From contig NZ_LFNF01000003.1 of NCBI RefSeq assembly GCF_001045445.1, positions 62,001 to 126,000 of the forward strand: 64,000 nucleotides of DNA. The letters run 5' to 3'. Position numbers and translations under genes: made by a program. Every line of letters begins with the position of its first letter. The stretch's first letter is position 1. This document shows positions 1 to 8,647 of the stretch, piece by piece. The notes beneath the pieces are model-generated. The model did not search any database. It worked only from the letters and a program-made list of their open reading frames with translations, and had not been told where the DNA came from. The DNA is from Chryseobacterium sp. BLS98. Lineage in GTDB: Bacteria > Bacteroidota > Bacteroidia > Flavobacteriales > Weeksellaceae.

Positions 1-185
1 TCGTGCTGCAATACACTGTCTACCGTCGGATTAAAATTGAAATCCGCTGCGATGTAGAAAGTAATAAGCATTTGGACCAACGCAATTCCCAGCGCCAGAT
101 ATTTGCTGGATTTATCTTTCCATGCAAAAACTAATCCCGAACCTACTAGAGGTAATAGTAATAATGTTAATAATAAACCAGACAT
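1..185 (-). CDS. nuoM: NADH-quinone oxidoreductase subunit M, N-terminal fragment
   Basis: Only the first 61 codons lie in the window; the gene continues past base 1. The visible peptide starts MSGLLLTLLLLPLVGSG and has two hydrophobic stretches, as expected for the first membrane segments of NuoM, a proton-pumping antiporter-like subunit of complex I. The ATG (183-185) overlaps the nuoL stop codon in a TAATG junction, which suggests translational coupling. The assignment rests mostly on position after nuoL in the conserved nuoLMN order and on the hydrophobic start. Confidence 0.88.
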   Translation of the reverse strand, partial: MSGLLLTLLLLPLVGSGLVFAWKDKSSKYLALGIALVQMLITFYIAADFNFNPTVDSVLQH

Positions 186-2098
186 TATTGTAATATAAAG
201 TTAACAATCAGTATAATTCCCACCGCTAAAGACATGATAAGGATGTAAGTTTCCACATTTCCGTTCTGGATACGCTTCATGGCTTTTCCGCTGTCTTCAG
301 CACCTTCGCCCACGAAGTCTACAAAACGGTCCAGGATTCCTTTATCAAACATCTTTCCTCCGCGTCCTAATCCTTCAACAGTTTTTACAATTAATGCATT
401 GTAAAGTTCGTCTACATATAGTTTTTTAGCAGAAAGCTTTTCCCATCCGGTATAGTTTTCTTCTGCAAGAGCCATTTTTTTCTTCTTCACATAAGTATTT
501 TTTACAACAAACCAAACGGTGAAGAACATAAGAACTGTAGCTCCCAACAGGATCATTTCAGTACCAAACGGAACTCCTGATAGGGTAGCTTCCATCTGGC
601 TGAAGCTTTGCTCGGTAAGAACCGGCTTAAGCCATTCCATTAGTTTCGCATAATGACCGTGACCGATGAAGTGAGGAAGGTTAATGAAACCTCCAAGCAC
701 AGAAAGGATAGCCAGAACGATCAACGGAAGTGTCATATTAGACGGACTTTCGTGTAAGTGATGTTTTTGTTCTTCAGTACCTCTGAACTCTCCATGGAAA
801 GTCAGGTAATACAGTCTGAACATATAGGTTGCAGTTATTGCTGCTAAAACAAATAGAATTACCCAGTAAATAGGGTTTTTAGCGAATGCTGCTACTAAAA
901 TTTCGTCTTTTGAAATCATCCCTGACAATAGAGGGAAACCTGAGATCGCCAGTGTTCCGATAAGGAAAGTAGCGTGTGTGATTGGAATGTATTTTTTCAA
1001 ACCTCCCATAAAACGCATATCCTGCTCGTTGCTCATTGCGTGGATTACAGAACCTGCTCCCAAGAATAACAGAGCTTTAAAGAAAGCGTGCGTCATTACG
1101 TGGAACATCGCCGTTGTATAAGCTCCCAATCCTAAAGCGATGAACATGAATCCAAGCTGTGAAACGGTAGAGTAGGCCAATACTTTTTTGATATCGTTCT
1201 GACGAAGCGCATAAAATCCTGCCAAAGCTGCAGTCAGGAATCCGATGAATAAAATTCCTCCCTGAACTGTAGGGGCCAGAGTAAATAAGAAATTTGATCT
1301 TACTACTAAGTAGATCCCCGCAGTTACCATCGTTGCCGCGTGAATTAACGCAGAAACCGGAGTCGGCCCGGCCATCGCATCCGGTAACCATGTATATAAA
1401 GGAACCTGAGCTGATTTACCGGTTGCCCCGATAAATAAACTGGCTGTAATAAAGATAATTACTGTTCCGTCTAATTCAAATTTTGAAGAATTCTGTGCTA
1501 CCGTAAGGTAATCTACAGCGTTGGTCTGAGAAGCGATCATGAAAATACCGATCAGTAACGCAAGGTCACCAATTCTGTTCATGATGAAAGCTTTTCTTGC
1601 AGCTTTACCATATTCTTCGTTGGTATACCAGAATCCGATTAACAGGTAAGAACAAAGACCTACCCCTTCCCATCCGATGAACAGGATCAGGTAATTGCTT
1701 CCCATCACCAAAAGTAACATGGAGAAGATGAAAAGATTCAGATAAGTAAAGAACTTATAAAAACCTTTGTCGTGGCTCATATATCCGATAGAGTACAGGT
1801 GGATCAAAGAACCGATACCTGTAATGATCATCACCATCATTAAAGAAAGCTGGTCGATCTGGAATCCGAAATTGATTTGGACCCCGTTTACTGTAAACCA
1901 CTCAAATGCTTTTACGATAACCGGCTGGCTTTCAGAATTCATATTCATGAAAATACTTACCGCGATACAGAAAGATCCGAAAACCATAGCTGTAGCCAAT
2001 GAGCCTACCAATATTTTTGGAAGATTTTTCCCGAATAAACCGTTAATAAGAAACCCTAAAAGTGGTAAAAGTACTATTGCATACACTAAATTTTCCAT
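185..2098 (-). CDS. nuoL: NADH-quinone oxidoreductase subunit L
   Basis: This 637-residue, highly hydrophobic protein is the distal antiporter-like proton pump of the membrane arm of complex I. It carries the family's key residues: E144 in the GWEGVG motif and K228 in the KSAQVPLYTWLPDAMAGP loop, followed by the conserved HAATMVTAG segment near residue 253. Length matches NuoL/ND5 (about 610-640). The C-terminal part corresponds to the lateral helix and last membrane helix. The gene follows nuoK by 3 bases and overlaps nuoM by one base, so it is inside the nuo operon. Confidence 0.98.
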   Translation of the reverse strand: MENLVYAIVLLPLLGFLINGLFGKNLPKILVGSLATAMVFGSFCIAVSIFMNMNSESQPVIVKAFEWFTVNGVQINFGFQIDQLSLMMVMIITGIGSLIHLYSIGYMSHDKGFYKFFTYLNLFIFSMLLLVMGSNYLILFIGWEGVGLCSYLLIGFWYTNEEYGKAARKAFIMNRIGDLALLIGIFMIASQTNAVDYLTVAQNSSKFELDGTVIIFITASLFIGATGKSAQVPLYTWLPDAMAGPTPVSALIHAATMVTAGIYLVVRSNFLFTLAPTVQGGILFIGFLTAALAGFYALRQNDIKKVLAYSTVSQLGFMFIALGLGAYTTAMFHVMTHAFFKALLFLGAGSVIHAMSNEQDMRFMGGLKKYIPITHATFLIGTLAISGFPLLSGMISKDEILVAAFAKNPIYWVILFVLAAITATYMFRLYYLTFHGEFRGTEEQKHHLHESPSNMTLPLIVLAILSVLGGFINLPHFIGHGHYAKLMEWLKPVLTEQSFSQMEATLSGVPFGTEMILLGATVLMFFTVWFVVKNTYVKKKKMALAEENYTGWEKLSAKKLYVDELYNALIVKTVEGLGRGGKMFDKGILDRFVDFVGEGAEDSGKAMKRIQNGNVETYILIMSLAVGIILIVNFILQ

Positions 2099-2101
2099 TC
2101 C

Positions 2102-2431
2102 TTATCCTCTTAATTTATTAAATATACTTACATCTACAGAACGGGTATTTCTATACAGCATAGCAATAATTGCCAATCCTACCGCTACTTCAGCGGCAGC
2201 TACCACCATAATGAAGAAAACTAAAAGCTGTCCGTCTCCGTTTCCTTTGTACGCTGAAAAAGCAGCTAATAAAAGGTTTACAGAATTCAGCATAAGCTCT
2301 ACACAGCCCAAAATAACAATAGCGTTCTTTCTCAGCAATACTCCCAACACTCCCAGACAGAACAATACTGAAGAAAGAATGATGAAATAATTCAGAGGGA
2401 CGCTTTGTATAAATGTATTTACTTCTCCCAT
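2102..2431 (-). CDS. nuoK: NADH-quinone oxidoreductase subunit K
   Basis: A 109-residue protein with three membrane helices, the normal size for NuoK (ND4L). The conserved acidic residue within the second helix (GCVELMLNSVNL) is present; this glutamate belongs to the central proton channel chain of complex I. The gene lies 4 bases downstream of nuoJ and 3 bases upstream of nuoL, in the standard order J-K-L. Nothing unusual is seen. Confidence 0.97.
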   Translation of the reverse strand: MGEVNTFIQSVPLNYFIILSSVLFCLGVLGVLLRKNAIVILGCVELMLNSVNLLLAAFSAYKGNGDGQLLVFFIMVVAAAEVAVGLAIIAMLYRNTRSVDVSIFNKLRG

Positions 2432-2435
2432 AATT

Positions 2436-2933
2436 TTATAAATCTTTTTTACCGATTAATACCGCACCTACAATACCTGCCAAAATAAGGATGGATGCAA
2501 GCTCAAACGGTAAAACATATTCATTAAACAAAAGTCTACCCAGATTTTTGGTAAGACCAACACTTCTGTCTACATTTTCAACAACAATGTGCTTGTCCTG
2601 AACACCTCTGAATACGCCTAAAACTCCAATTAATAAAAGACCGGCAGTAAAAACTCCGACAAACTTTAAAGTATTGCCCTTCTTACTTTCGTCTTCTTTA
2701 TTAAGGTTAAGCATCATCAGGATATAAAGGAATAATACCATGATGGCTCCGGCATACACTATAATCTGGATGATGGCAAGGAATTGTGCATTCAGAAGGA
2801 TATACATTCCCGCAATGGAAAACATTGTAACAATTAATGACAAAATAGCATACAAAGGATTTCTTGCAAACACAAAGTAAACCGCACTTGCCACTGCTAA
2901 AAACGCCACCAAGAAAAATAAAATCTGATCCAT
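2436..2933 (-). CDS. nuoJ: NADH-quinone oxidoreductase subunit J
   Basis: A 165-residue membrane protein of the ND6/NuoJ family. The typical VYAGAIMVLFLYILMML helix, which contains the flexible pi-bulge region in solved complex I structures, is present around residues 60-75. It is membrane-embedded and forms part of the proton translocation path next to NuoA, NuoK and NuoH. The start codon overlaps the last base of the nuoI stop, so the two genes are probably translationally coupled. Confidence 0.97.
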   Translation of the reverse strand: MDQILFFLVAFLAVASAVYFVFARNPLYAILSLIVTMFSIAGMYILLNAQFLAIIQIIVYAGAIMVLFLYILMMLNLNKEDESKKGNTLKFVGVFTAGLLLIGVLGVFRGVQDKHIVVENVDRSVGLTKNLGRLLFNEYVLPFELASILILAGIVGAVLIGKKDL

Positions 2934-3490
2934 TATTTTACCGCATTTTTTTGTTTCTCGGACTGTCTTGTCGTAATGTCAATCCTTTCATTTATTTTTT
3001 CAACCAACTTATCTTTTCCGTAGATGAAAGAACCTCTGTTGGTTTCCACATCCACCAATCTGTCTGTAAGATAGATGGCAGATTTCGGACAGGCTTCTTC
3101 ACACATTCCACAGAAAATACATCTCAGCATGTTGATTTCATATACTGATGCATATTTTTCTTCTCTGTAAAGTCCTTTTTCCTCTTTTGTTCTTTCTGCA
3201 GCGGTCATGGTGATGGCTTCTGCAGGACAGGCTACGGCACAAAGTCCGCAGGCTGTACATCTTTCTCTGCCTTCTTCATCTCTTTTCAGAACGTGCTGCC
3301 CTCTCCAGATAGTGGTTCTGGGTTTCTGTACTTCCGGATAAGAATATACTGCGGGAGCACCTTTTATCACGGTTCTTACAGCATGCTTGAAGGTAATCCC
3401 CATTCCTGTAAAGATAGCAGGAAGGTAGATTTTTTCAGCAAGGGTCATTTCTTTATTCGAAACAACTTTTGATCTGTTAGTAAGTTTCAT
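2933..3490 (-). CDS. nuoI: NADH-quinone oxidoreductase subunit I (2x[4Fe-4S])
   Basis: This 185-residue protein has two ferredoxin-type CxxCxxCxxxCP motifs (Cys78/81/84/88 and Cys124/127/130/134). In complex I these hold clusters N6a and N6b, which pass electrons from the NADH module towards NuoB. An N-terminal amphipathic stretch (IYLPAIFTGMGITFKH) is the expected membrane-contacting helix. It lies between nuoH and nuoJ as in other nuo operons. Confidence 0.98.
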   Translation of the reverse strand: MKLTNRSKVVSNKEMTLAEKIYLPAIFTGMGITFKHAVRTVIKGAPAVYSYPEVQKPRTTIWRGQHVLKRDEEGRERCTACGLCAVACPAEAITMTAAERTKEEKGLYREEKYASVYEINMLRCIFCGMCEEACPKSAIYLTDRLVDVETNRGSFIYGKDKLVEKINERIDITTRQSEKQKNAVK

Positions 3491-3554
3491 TTATTTTAAT
3501 TTTTTTAGGCTGAATTTTAATCAGCGTTAAAAATATTTCTCTTTATCTATCTTT

Positions 3555-4619
3555 TTAGTTTGCAAATGCTAATATTACAGCACCCGTAATCAACAAATTA
3601 ACCAATGCCATTGGAATTAATGTTTTCCAACCTAAATGCATCAGCTGATCATATCTGAATCTTGGAAGCGTCCATCTGATCCACATGAAGATCAGAATTC
3701 CGATTACCGTTTTTGTTAAAAATGCTACGATACTCAAAATTCCTGCTGCATTTTCGCCCCAGTTCTGAGTTACCCATTCAATTCCCGGATAGTTGTACCC
3801 ACCGAAGAAAAGAACCACCATGAAAGCATTGGAGATAAACATGTTTACGTATTCACCGAACATGTATAAACCTAATTTCATGGAAGAATATTCTGTAGAA
3901 TATCCTGTTACCAGCTCAGATTCACATTCAGGTAAATCGAAAGGGTGTCTGTTGGTTTCTGCCAATGCGGCAGTAAAGAATACTAAGAAAGCGATTGGCT
4001 GGTAGAAAATATTCCAGTTGAATCCGGAAACCCAGGGAATAACTCCCCAAAGTTTTCCTGTTGTCTGGCTTTCAGTAATTTCTTTTAAATCTAAACTTCC
4101 CGTCATCATAATGATAGAAAGTAATGCCAATCCCATTGCCAATTCGTAAGAAATCATCTGTGAAGAAGCACGGATAGCACCTAATAATGAATATTTGTTA
4201 TTCGAAGCCCAACCTCCGATCATGATTCCGTATACACCAATTGAGGCCATTCCGATGATGAAAAGTACACCAACGTCGATGTTGGCCACCTGAAGATCAA
4301 AAGAGGTACCTGCAATATTTAAACTTTTACCCCAAGGGATAACTGCTCCTGTGATCAGTGAAATAAACATTACCAATGCCGGGCCCAATACGAAAAGGAA
4401 TTTTTCTGCATTGGCAGGCGTAAAATCTTCTTTAAAGAAAAACTTTCCACCGTCAGCAAGAGGCTGCAGCAATCCGAAAGGTCCGGCTCTGTTGGGACCA
4501 ATTCTATCCTGCATGATAGATGCAACTTTTCTTTCTGCCCATGTAGAGTAGGCTGCAATCGTAAGAGACAGCAGGAAAAGTGCCAGTACAAGTATAAGTT
4601 TAAATGTTAGTAAATCCAT
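3555..4619 (-). CDS. nuoH: NADH-quinone oxidoreductase subunit H
   Basis: A 354-residue, eight-helix membrane protein of the ND1 family. Family signatures visible are AERKVASIMQDRIGPNRAGP near residue 28 and the acidic loop ETNRHPFDLPECESELVTGY around residues 220-240, which lines the quinone tunnel entrance at the junction with NuoB and NuoD. It lies after nuoG and before nuoI. A 116-base AT-rich spacer with repeated TCATTATCAAATT motifs separates it from nuoG. Confidence 0.98.
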   Translation of the reverse strand: MDLLTFKLILVLALFLLSLTIAAYSTWAERKVASIMQDRIGPNRAGPFGLLQPLADGGKFFFKEDFTPANAEKFLFVLGPALVMFISLITGAVIPWGKSLNIAGTSFDLQVANIDVGVLFIIGMASIGVYGIMIGGWASNNKYSLLGAIRASSQMISYELAMGLALLSIIMMTGSLDLKEITESQTTGKLWGVIPWVSGFNWNIFYQPIAFLVFFTAALAETNRHPFDLPECESELVTGYSTEYSSMKLGLYMFGEYVNMFISNAFMVVLFFGGYNYPGIEWVTQNWGENAAGILSIVAFLTKTVIGILIFMWIRWTLPRFRYDQLMHLGWKTLIPMALVNLLITGAVILAFAN

Positions 4620-4735
4620 TTTATTGTTATAGATGTTAGAAGTTATGAAGATGGGAGCAGGAAGATGGAAGCTATAGCAGTCACATCACTAAAGTCTCTC
4701 ATTATCAAATTAACTCATTATCAAATTTTCAAATT

Positions 4736-5734
4736 TTATTTTTCGCCTTTTTCACTGATTTCTTTGGCCATAGGATTGTCTAAAACTCTTAGCTCATCCT
4801 TAGGTTTTTCGTAATGGTTCAATGAAATAACAGAATGTCTGTCGATATGTCTAGGACCTTCGATGTTCCAGTCAGAAAGTTCTTTTCTTTCGAAACGGCA
4901 AGTGTCGCAGATGAATTCTTCCACTTCTCCCCATTGGTCCTTTCTGGCAGTCACTCTTATGATTTCATCACCTTTCATCCAAACTACAGCTTTTCCTGAA
5001 CATTTATCACATTTACATGTAGCGTTCATTGGTTTGGTAAACCAAACTCTGCTTGCAAAACGGGAAGTTCTGTCGGTTAAGGCTCCAACCGGGCAAACAT
5101 CAATAATGTTTCCGATGAAGTCGTTATCTAAAGCTTTATTTAAATAAGTGGAAATTTCAGCGTGGTCTCCTCTGAAAAGAATTCCGTGTTCTCTTTCTCC
5201 TGTTAGCTGGTTTGCTGCCAATACACATCTTGCACAAAGAATACAACGGTTCATATTCAGCTTGATATTCGGACCAAGATCATCTGCTTCGTATGTATTT
5301 CTTTCAAATTCAGTTCTGGTCTCAAGGTTTCCGTGCTCATAGCCAAGATCCTGAAGGTGGCATTCACCGGCCTGGTCGCAGATAGGGCAGTCCAGTGGGT
5401 GGTTGACCAATAGGAATTCGGTAACAGCTTTTCTTCCTTCCTGAGCTTTTTCAGAAGTAAGATTTTTCACTTCCATACCGTCCATTACGTTAGTTCTGCA
5501 ACTAGCAACCAATTTTGGCATAGGGCGCGGATCTGCTTCGGATCCTTTTGAAACTTCGACCAAGCAAGTTCTACATCTTCCTCCACTGGTTTCCAATTTG
5601 CTGTAATAGCACATTGCAGGAGGTACGGATTTTCCACCGATTTGTCTGGCAGCTTCCAAAATAGAAGTTCCAGGCAAAACTTCAGTAGTCTGTCCGTCTA
5701 TAGTTATTTTGAATTTTTTAACCTCTTCGCTCAT
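4736..5734 (-). CDS. nuoG: NADH-quinone oxidoreductase subunit G, short form
   Basis: The 332-residue protein keeps the iron-sulfur part of NuoG: [2Fe-2S] ligands Cys42/54/57/79, the H112-C116-C119-C125 site, and a [4Fe-4S] set Cys164/167/170/214. Further cysteines at 240, 242, 245, 276 and 279 mark the start of the next cluster-binding segment. The protein then stops, so the large molybdopterin-fold domain of the roughly 900-residue enterobacterial NuoG is absent. Short NuoG is, to my knowledge, usual in Flavobacteria, so I do not read this as a broken gene. Its role is electron relay in the peripheral arm of complex I. Confidence 0.96.
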   Translation of the reverse strand: MSEEVKKFKITIDGQTTEVLPGTSILEAARQIGGKSVPPAMCYYSKLETSGGRCRTCLVEVSKGSEADPRPMPKLVASCRTNVMDGMEVKNLTSEKAQEGRKAVTEFLLVNHPLDCPICDQAGECHLQDLGYEHGNLETRTEFERNTYEADDLGPNIKLNMNRCILCARCVLAANQLTGEREHGILFRGDHAEISTYLNKALDNDFIGNIIDVCPVGALTDRTSRFASRVWFTKPMNATCKCDKCSGKAVVWMKGDEIIRVTARKDQWGEVEEFICDTCRFERKELSDWNIEGPRHIDRHSVISLNHYEKPKDELRVLDNPMAKEISEKGEK

Positions 5735-5777
5735 ATTCTATGCTTTCGCTTATGCTTTTAAGGCGTTAAGCTCTATT

Positions 5778-6656
5778 TTAATTATACTTCTTCGTGTTAA
5801 ATGTATATCCGATGCCTGCAAGGACCTGTCCGAAAACAAAATCCTGACGTGCTTTATCCGGTTTATTATTTAATGTAGTCTTGATATCCCACATATTGAT
5901 ATATCCGGCTTTAGCCTCTGCCCTGATCATCCAGTTTTTCCAGAAAACCATGTTAAGGCTGGTTCTAAGATCGGTTCCCATCCCTGCTACGTGAAAACGG
6001 TCGCTTCTTTCATTTCCAAAAAGCTTGATGTTACTTTTCGGAAACATTACTCCGATTCCTGCTCCATAAGACCATACCAGATCTATATTTTTCTTATGAA
6101 TAAGATTCCTGTATTTCTCAAGACCTAAATTTTCATAATTCAATCCGTCCGTATGCTCAAAAGTAAGAAACTGTGTGTCAGCTAAATTAACCTGTCCATT
6201 TTGTACCATTCCTGCATATTTCGGATCTGAAATTGTACCTGAAAAATCAACCGTCTGGTCTTGTTTCATTACATATTTCATATGATCTATCCCTAAAACA
6301 AGGGCTAAATTATCTTTGATAAAATATCCCAGCCTGAAATTATATTGCGTTACGGTAAACCAGCTTGGATCGATATAAACGATTCCGAATTTAGTAGGTT
6401 TATCTCTCGCCTGTACATTATTCAGCTGAAAATCATAACCGTTTCCGGTAAAATGGATATCAGAATTGCTAAAAGCCCCTCTGTTCCATCCGTAAAAAAC
6501 AAACACCTGACCTTTCTTGCTTAAAGGATTGGGTTTCTGTTTTTTTTCTTTCTTTGGAGCTATCTCCAGTTTATATTCTTTGTCTAATGTATCCTGTTTT
6601 ATTTGCCCGAAAGCAAACCCCGACATCATTAAGCCGACAACCAATAACTTCTTCAT
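5778..6656 (-). CDS. putative outer-membrane beta-barrel protein inside the nuo operon
   Basis: I do not recognise the family. The 292-residue product begins with a signal peptide (MKKLLVVGLMMSGFAFG, cleavage near Q18), followed by a basic stretch of about 25 residues. The rest alternates polar and aromatic residues (for example FRLGYFIKDNLALVLGIDHM and the terminal GQVLAGIGYTFNTKKYN), as in small outer-membrane barrels. It lies 8 bases after nuoF and 43 before nuoG on the same strand, so it is probably co-transcribed with complex I genes. No cofactor motif is seen and no complex I role can be claimed. Confidence 0.8.
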   Translation of the reverse strand: MKKLLVVGLMMSGFAFGQIKQDTLDKEYKLEIAPKKEKKQKPNPLSKKGQVFVFYGWNRGAFSNSDIHFTGNGYDFQLNNVQARDKPTKFGIVYIDPSWFTVTQYNFRLGYFIKDNLALVLGIDHMKYVMKQDQTVDFSGTISDPKYAGMVQNGQVNLADTQFLTFEHTDGLNYENLGLEKYRNLIHKKNIDLVWSYGAGIGVMFPKSNIKLFGNERSDRFHVAGMGTDLRTSLNMVFWKNWMIRAEAKAGYINMWDIKTTLNNKPDKARQDFVFGQVLAGIGYTFNTKKYN

Positions 6657-6664
6657 CTTTTTAG

Positions 6665-8023
6665 CTATGCATTTTTTTCAACAGCCGGAATAGGATCTGC
6701 ATAATTTGCCAATCCATAGTTTTGTGTCTGAGACAATTCCGGGTTTTTAATATGCCACTCGAATTCGTCTCTGAAATGACGGATTGCTGCTGCAACCGGC
6801 CAAGCTGCTGCATCCCCCAGCGGACAGATCGTGTTTCCTTCGATCTTTCTCTGGATATCCCAAAGAAGGTCAATGTCTTCCATTTTTCCTTCTCCTTTTT
6901 CAATTTTCTTTAAAATCTTGTACATCCATCCTGTACCTTCACGGCAAGGAGTACATTGTCCGCAGCTTTCGTGATTATAAAATCTCGCCAAAGTCATGGT
7001 GTGTTCCACGATACACTGGTCTTCATCTAAAACGATGAAACCTCCTGAACCCATCATGGTTCCGGTAGCAAAACCACCGTCTGCCAACGATTCATAGTTC
7101 ATGTATCTTGGTTCTCCGTTCACAGTTCTCAGTAATAAATTAGCCGGAACAATAGGAACGGAACTTCCCCCTGGAATACAGGCTTTTAATCTTTTTCCAT
7201 CTTTAATACCGCCGCAATATTCATCTGAGTAGATGAATTCTTCTACGGTGATGGTCATATCGATTTCGTAAACTCCGGGCTTATTGATGTTTCCACAAGC
7301 GGAAATTAATTTTGTACCTGTAGATCTTCCAACCCCGATTTTAGCGTATTCAGCTCCTGTAATATCAATGATTGGAACGATAGCTGCAATGGATTCAACG
7401 TTATTTACCACCGTTGGTCTTTCCCAAAGCCCTTTTACAGCCGGGAATGGCGGTTTTAATCTTGGGTTTCCTCTTTTACCTTCAAGAGATTCAAGCAATG
7501 CCGTTTCTTCACCGCAGATATAAGCTCCACCACCTCTTTGAACATAAATTTCACAGTCGAAACCTGTTCCCAAGATGTTTTTACCTAAAAATCCGGCTGC
7601 TTTAGCTTCTTCAATAGCTTCTTCAAGAATATCAGGAATCCATGAATATTCTCCACGAATGTAGATATAAGAAGTGTTTGATCCTAAGCAGTAAGATGAA
7701 ATGAGCATTCCCTCAATTAATAAATGAGGAAGGAATTCCATTAAATATCTGTCCTTGAAAGTTCCTGGCTCAGATTCATCGGCATTGACCACAAGGTGTC
7801 TTGGAACGCCTTCAGGTTTTGCCAGGAAGCTCCATTTCATCCCTGTCGGGAATCCTGCTCCACCACGTCCGCGAAGTCCGGAAGCTTTTACTTCTTCAAG
7901 GATTTCATCGGGTGTCATTTTCAAGGCTTTTTCTGCTGCAGTATAACCTCCCTGTTTACGGTAAGTTTCAAAGTAACGGATGCCTTCTATATGTGCGTCT
8001 TTAAGTAAAAGTTTTTTACTCAT
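6665..8023 (-). CDS. nuoF: NADH-quinone oxidoreductase subunit F (NADH/FMN binding)
   Basis: A 452-residue protein that binds NADH and FMN and starts electron flow in complex I. The glycine-rich GRGGAGFPTG motif lies at residues 52-61 and the second GRGGGAYICGEETAL-like region near 163-176. Cluster N3 ligands are Cys354, Cys357, Cys360 (SCGQCTPC) and Cys400 (NTICPLGDAA). Length is normal for NuoF. It sits between nuoE and the putative outer-membrane protein gene. Confidence 0.98.
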   Translation of the reverse strand: MSKKLLLKDAHIEGIRYFETYRKQGGYTAAEKALKMTPDEILEEVKASGLRGRGGAGFPTGMKWSFLAKPEGVPRHLVVNADESEPGTFKDRYLMEFLPHLLIEGMLISSYCLGSNTSYIYIRGEYSWIPDILEEAIEEAKAAGFLGKNILGTGFDCEIYVQRGGGAYICGEETALLESLEGKRGNPRLKPPFPAVKGLWERPTVVNNVESIAAIVPIIDITGAEYAKIGVGRSTGTKLISACGNINKPGVYEIDMTITVEEFIYSDEYCGGIKDGKRLKACIPGGSSVPIVPANLLLRTVNGEPRYMNYESLADGGFATGTMMGSGGFIVLDEDQCIVEHTMTLARFYNHESCGQCTPCREGTGWMYKILKKIEKGEGKMEDIDLLWDIQRKIEGNTICPLGDAAAWPVAAAIRHFRDEFEWHIKNPELSQTQNYGLANYADPIPAVEKNA

Positions 8024-8035
8024 CGTATATTTTAA

Positions 8036-8545
8036 TTAATCTAAAGCAACCTGTCCCTGTCTGCAAAGATCAAGGATTTCGTCCACTTTTTCTATCGTTA
8101 AATTTTCATGAAAGAATTTTCCAAGCTGCATCATGGGTGCGTATCCGCAAGCTCCAAGACATTCAGCAGGTTTTAAGGTAAACATACCGTCTTCGGTAGT
8201 TTCCCCGTCCTTAATGTTCAGTTTTGTTCTGATATGATCAAGGATTTTTTCGCTTCCGCACACCATGCAAGGTCCCGTTCGGCATACTTCCAAAACATAT
8301 TTACCAACCGGCTTCATATTGAACATGGTATAAAAAGTAGCTACTTCATATACTTCAATTGGCTTGATACTTAATAATTCAGCAACATAATCCATCACAG
8401 GAACGTCTAACCATCCTCCGAATTCTTTCTGTGCTAAGTGAAGTACAGGAAGAAGAGCAGACTTTTGTCTTCCTTCAGGATATCTTGCGATAATTTTGTG
8501 TACCTGTTCTAAACTTTCCGGTTTAAAAGCTATTGTTTCGCTCAT
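8036..8545 (-). CDS. nuoE: NADH-quinone oxidoreductase subunit E ([2Fe-2S])
   Basis: From the ATG at 8543-8545 the product is 169 residues, the normal length for NuoE. An in-frame ATG 20 codons upstream would add a stretch (MIKINKSLVHCTLYNN) unlike the family, and that stretch falls in a repeat-like AT-rich spacer, so I prefer the shorter start. The thioredoxin-fold [2Fe-2S] ligands are Cys88, Cys93, Cys129 and Cys133 (C-x4-C ... C-x3-C). It pairs with NuoF in the NADH-oxidising module. Confidence 0.96.
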   Translation of the reverse strand: MSETIAFKPESLEQVHKIIARYPEGRQKSALLPVLHLAQKEFGGWLDVPVMDYVAELLSIKPIEVYEVATFYTMFNMKPVGKYVLEVCRTGPCMVCGSEKILDHIRTKLNIKDGETTEDGMFTLKPAECLGACGYAPMMQLGKFFHENLTIEKVDEILDLCRQGQVALD

Positions 8546-8647
8546 TTTATTGAATGTATTATTGTACAATGTACAATGTACTAATGACTTATTTATTTTA
8601 ATCATTGTAAAACATTAATACATTTTACAATGATACTTTTTACAATT

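Noticed and set aside
1767..2390. A 207-codon open frame antisense to nuoL and nuoK
   Set aside because: Two well-supported nuo genes lie on the other strand and the translation has no recognisable features; it is a shadow frame.
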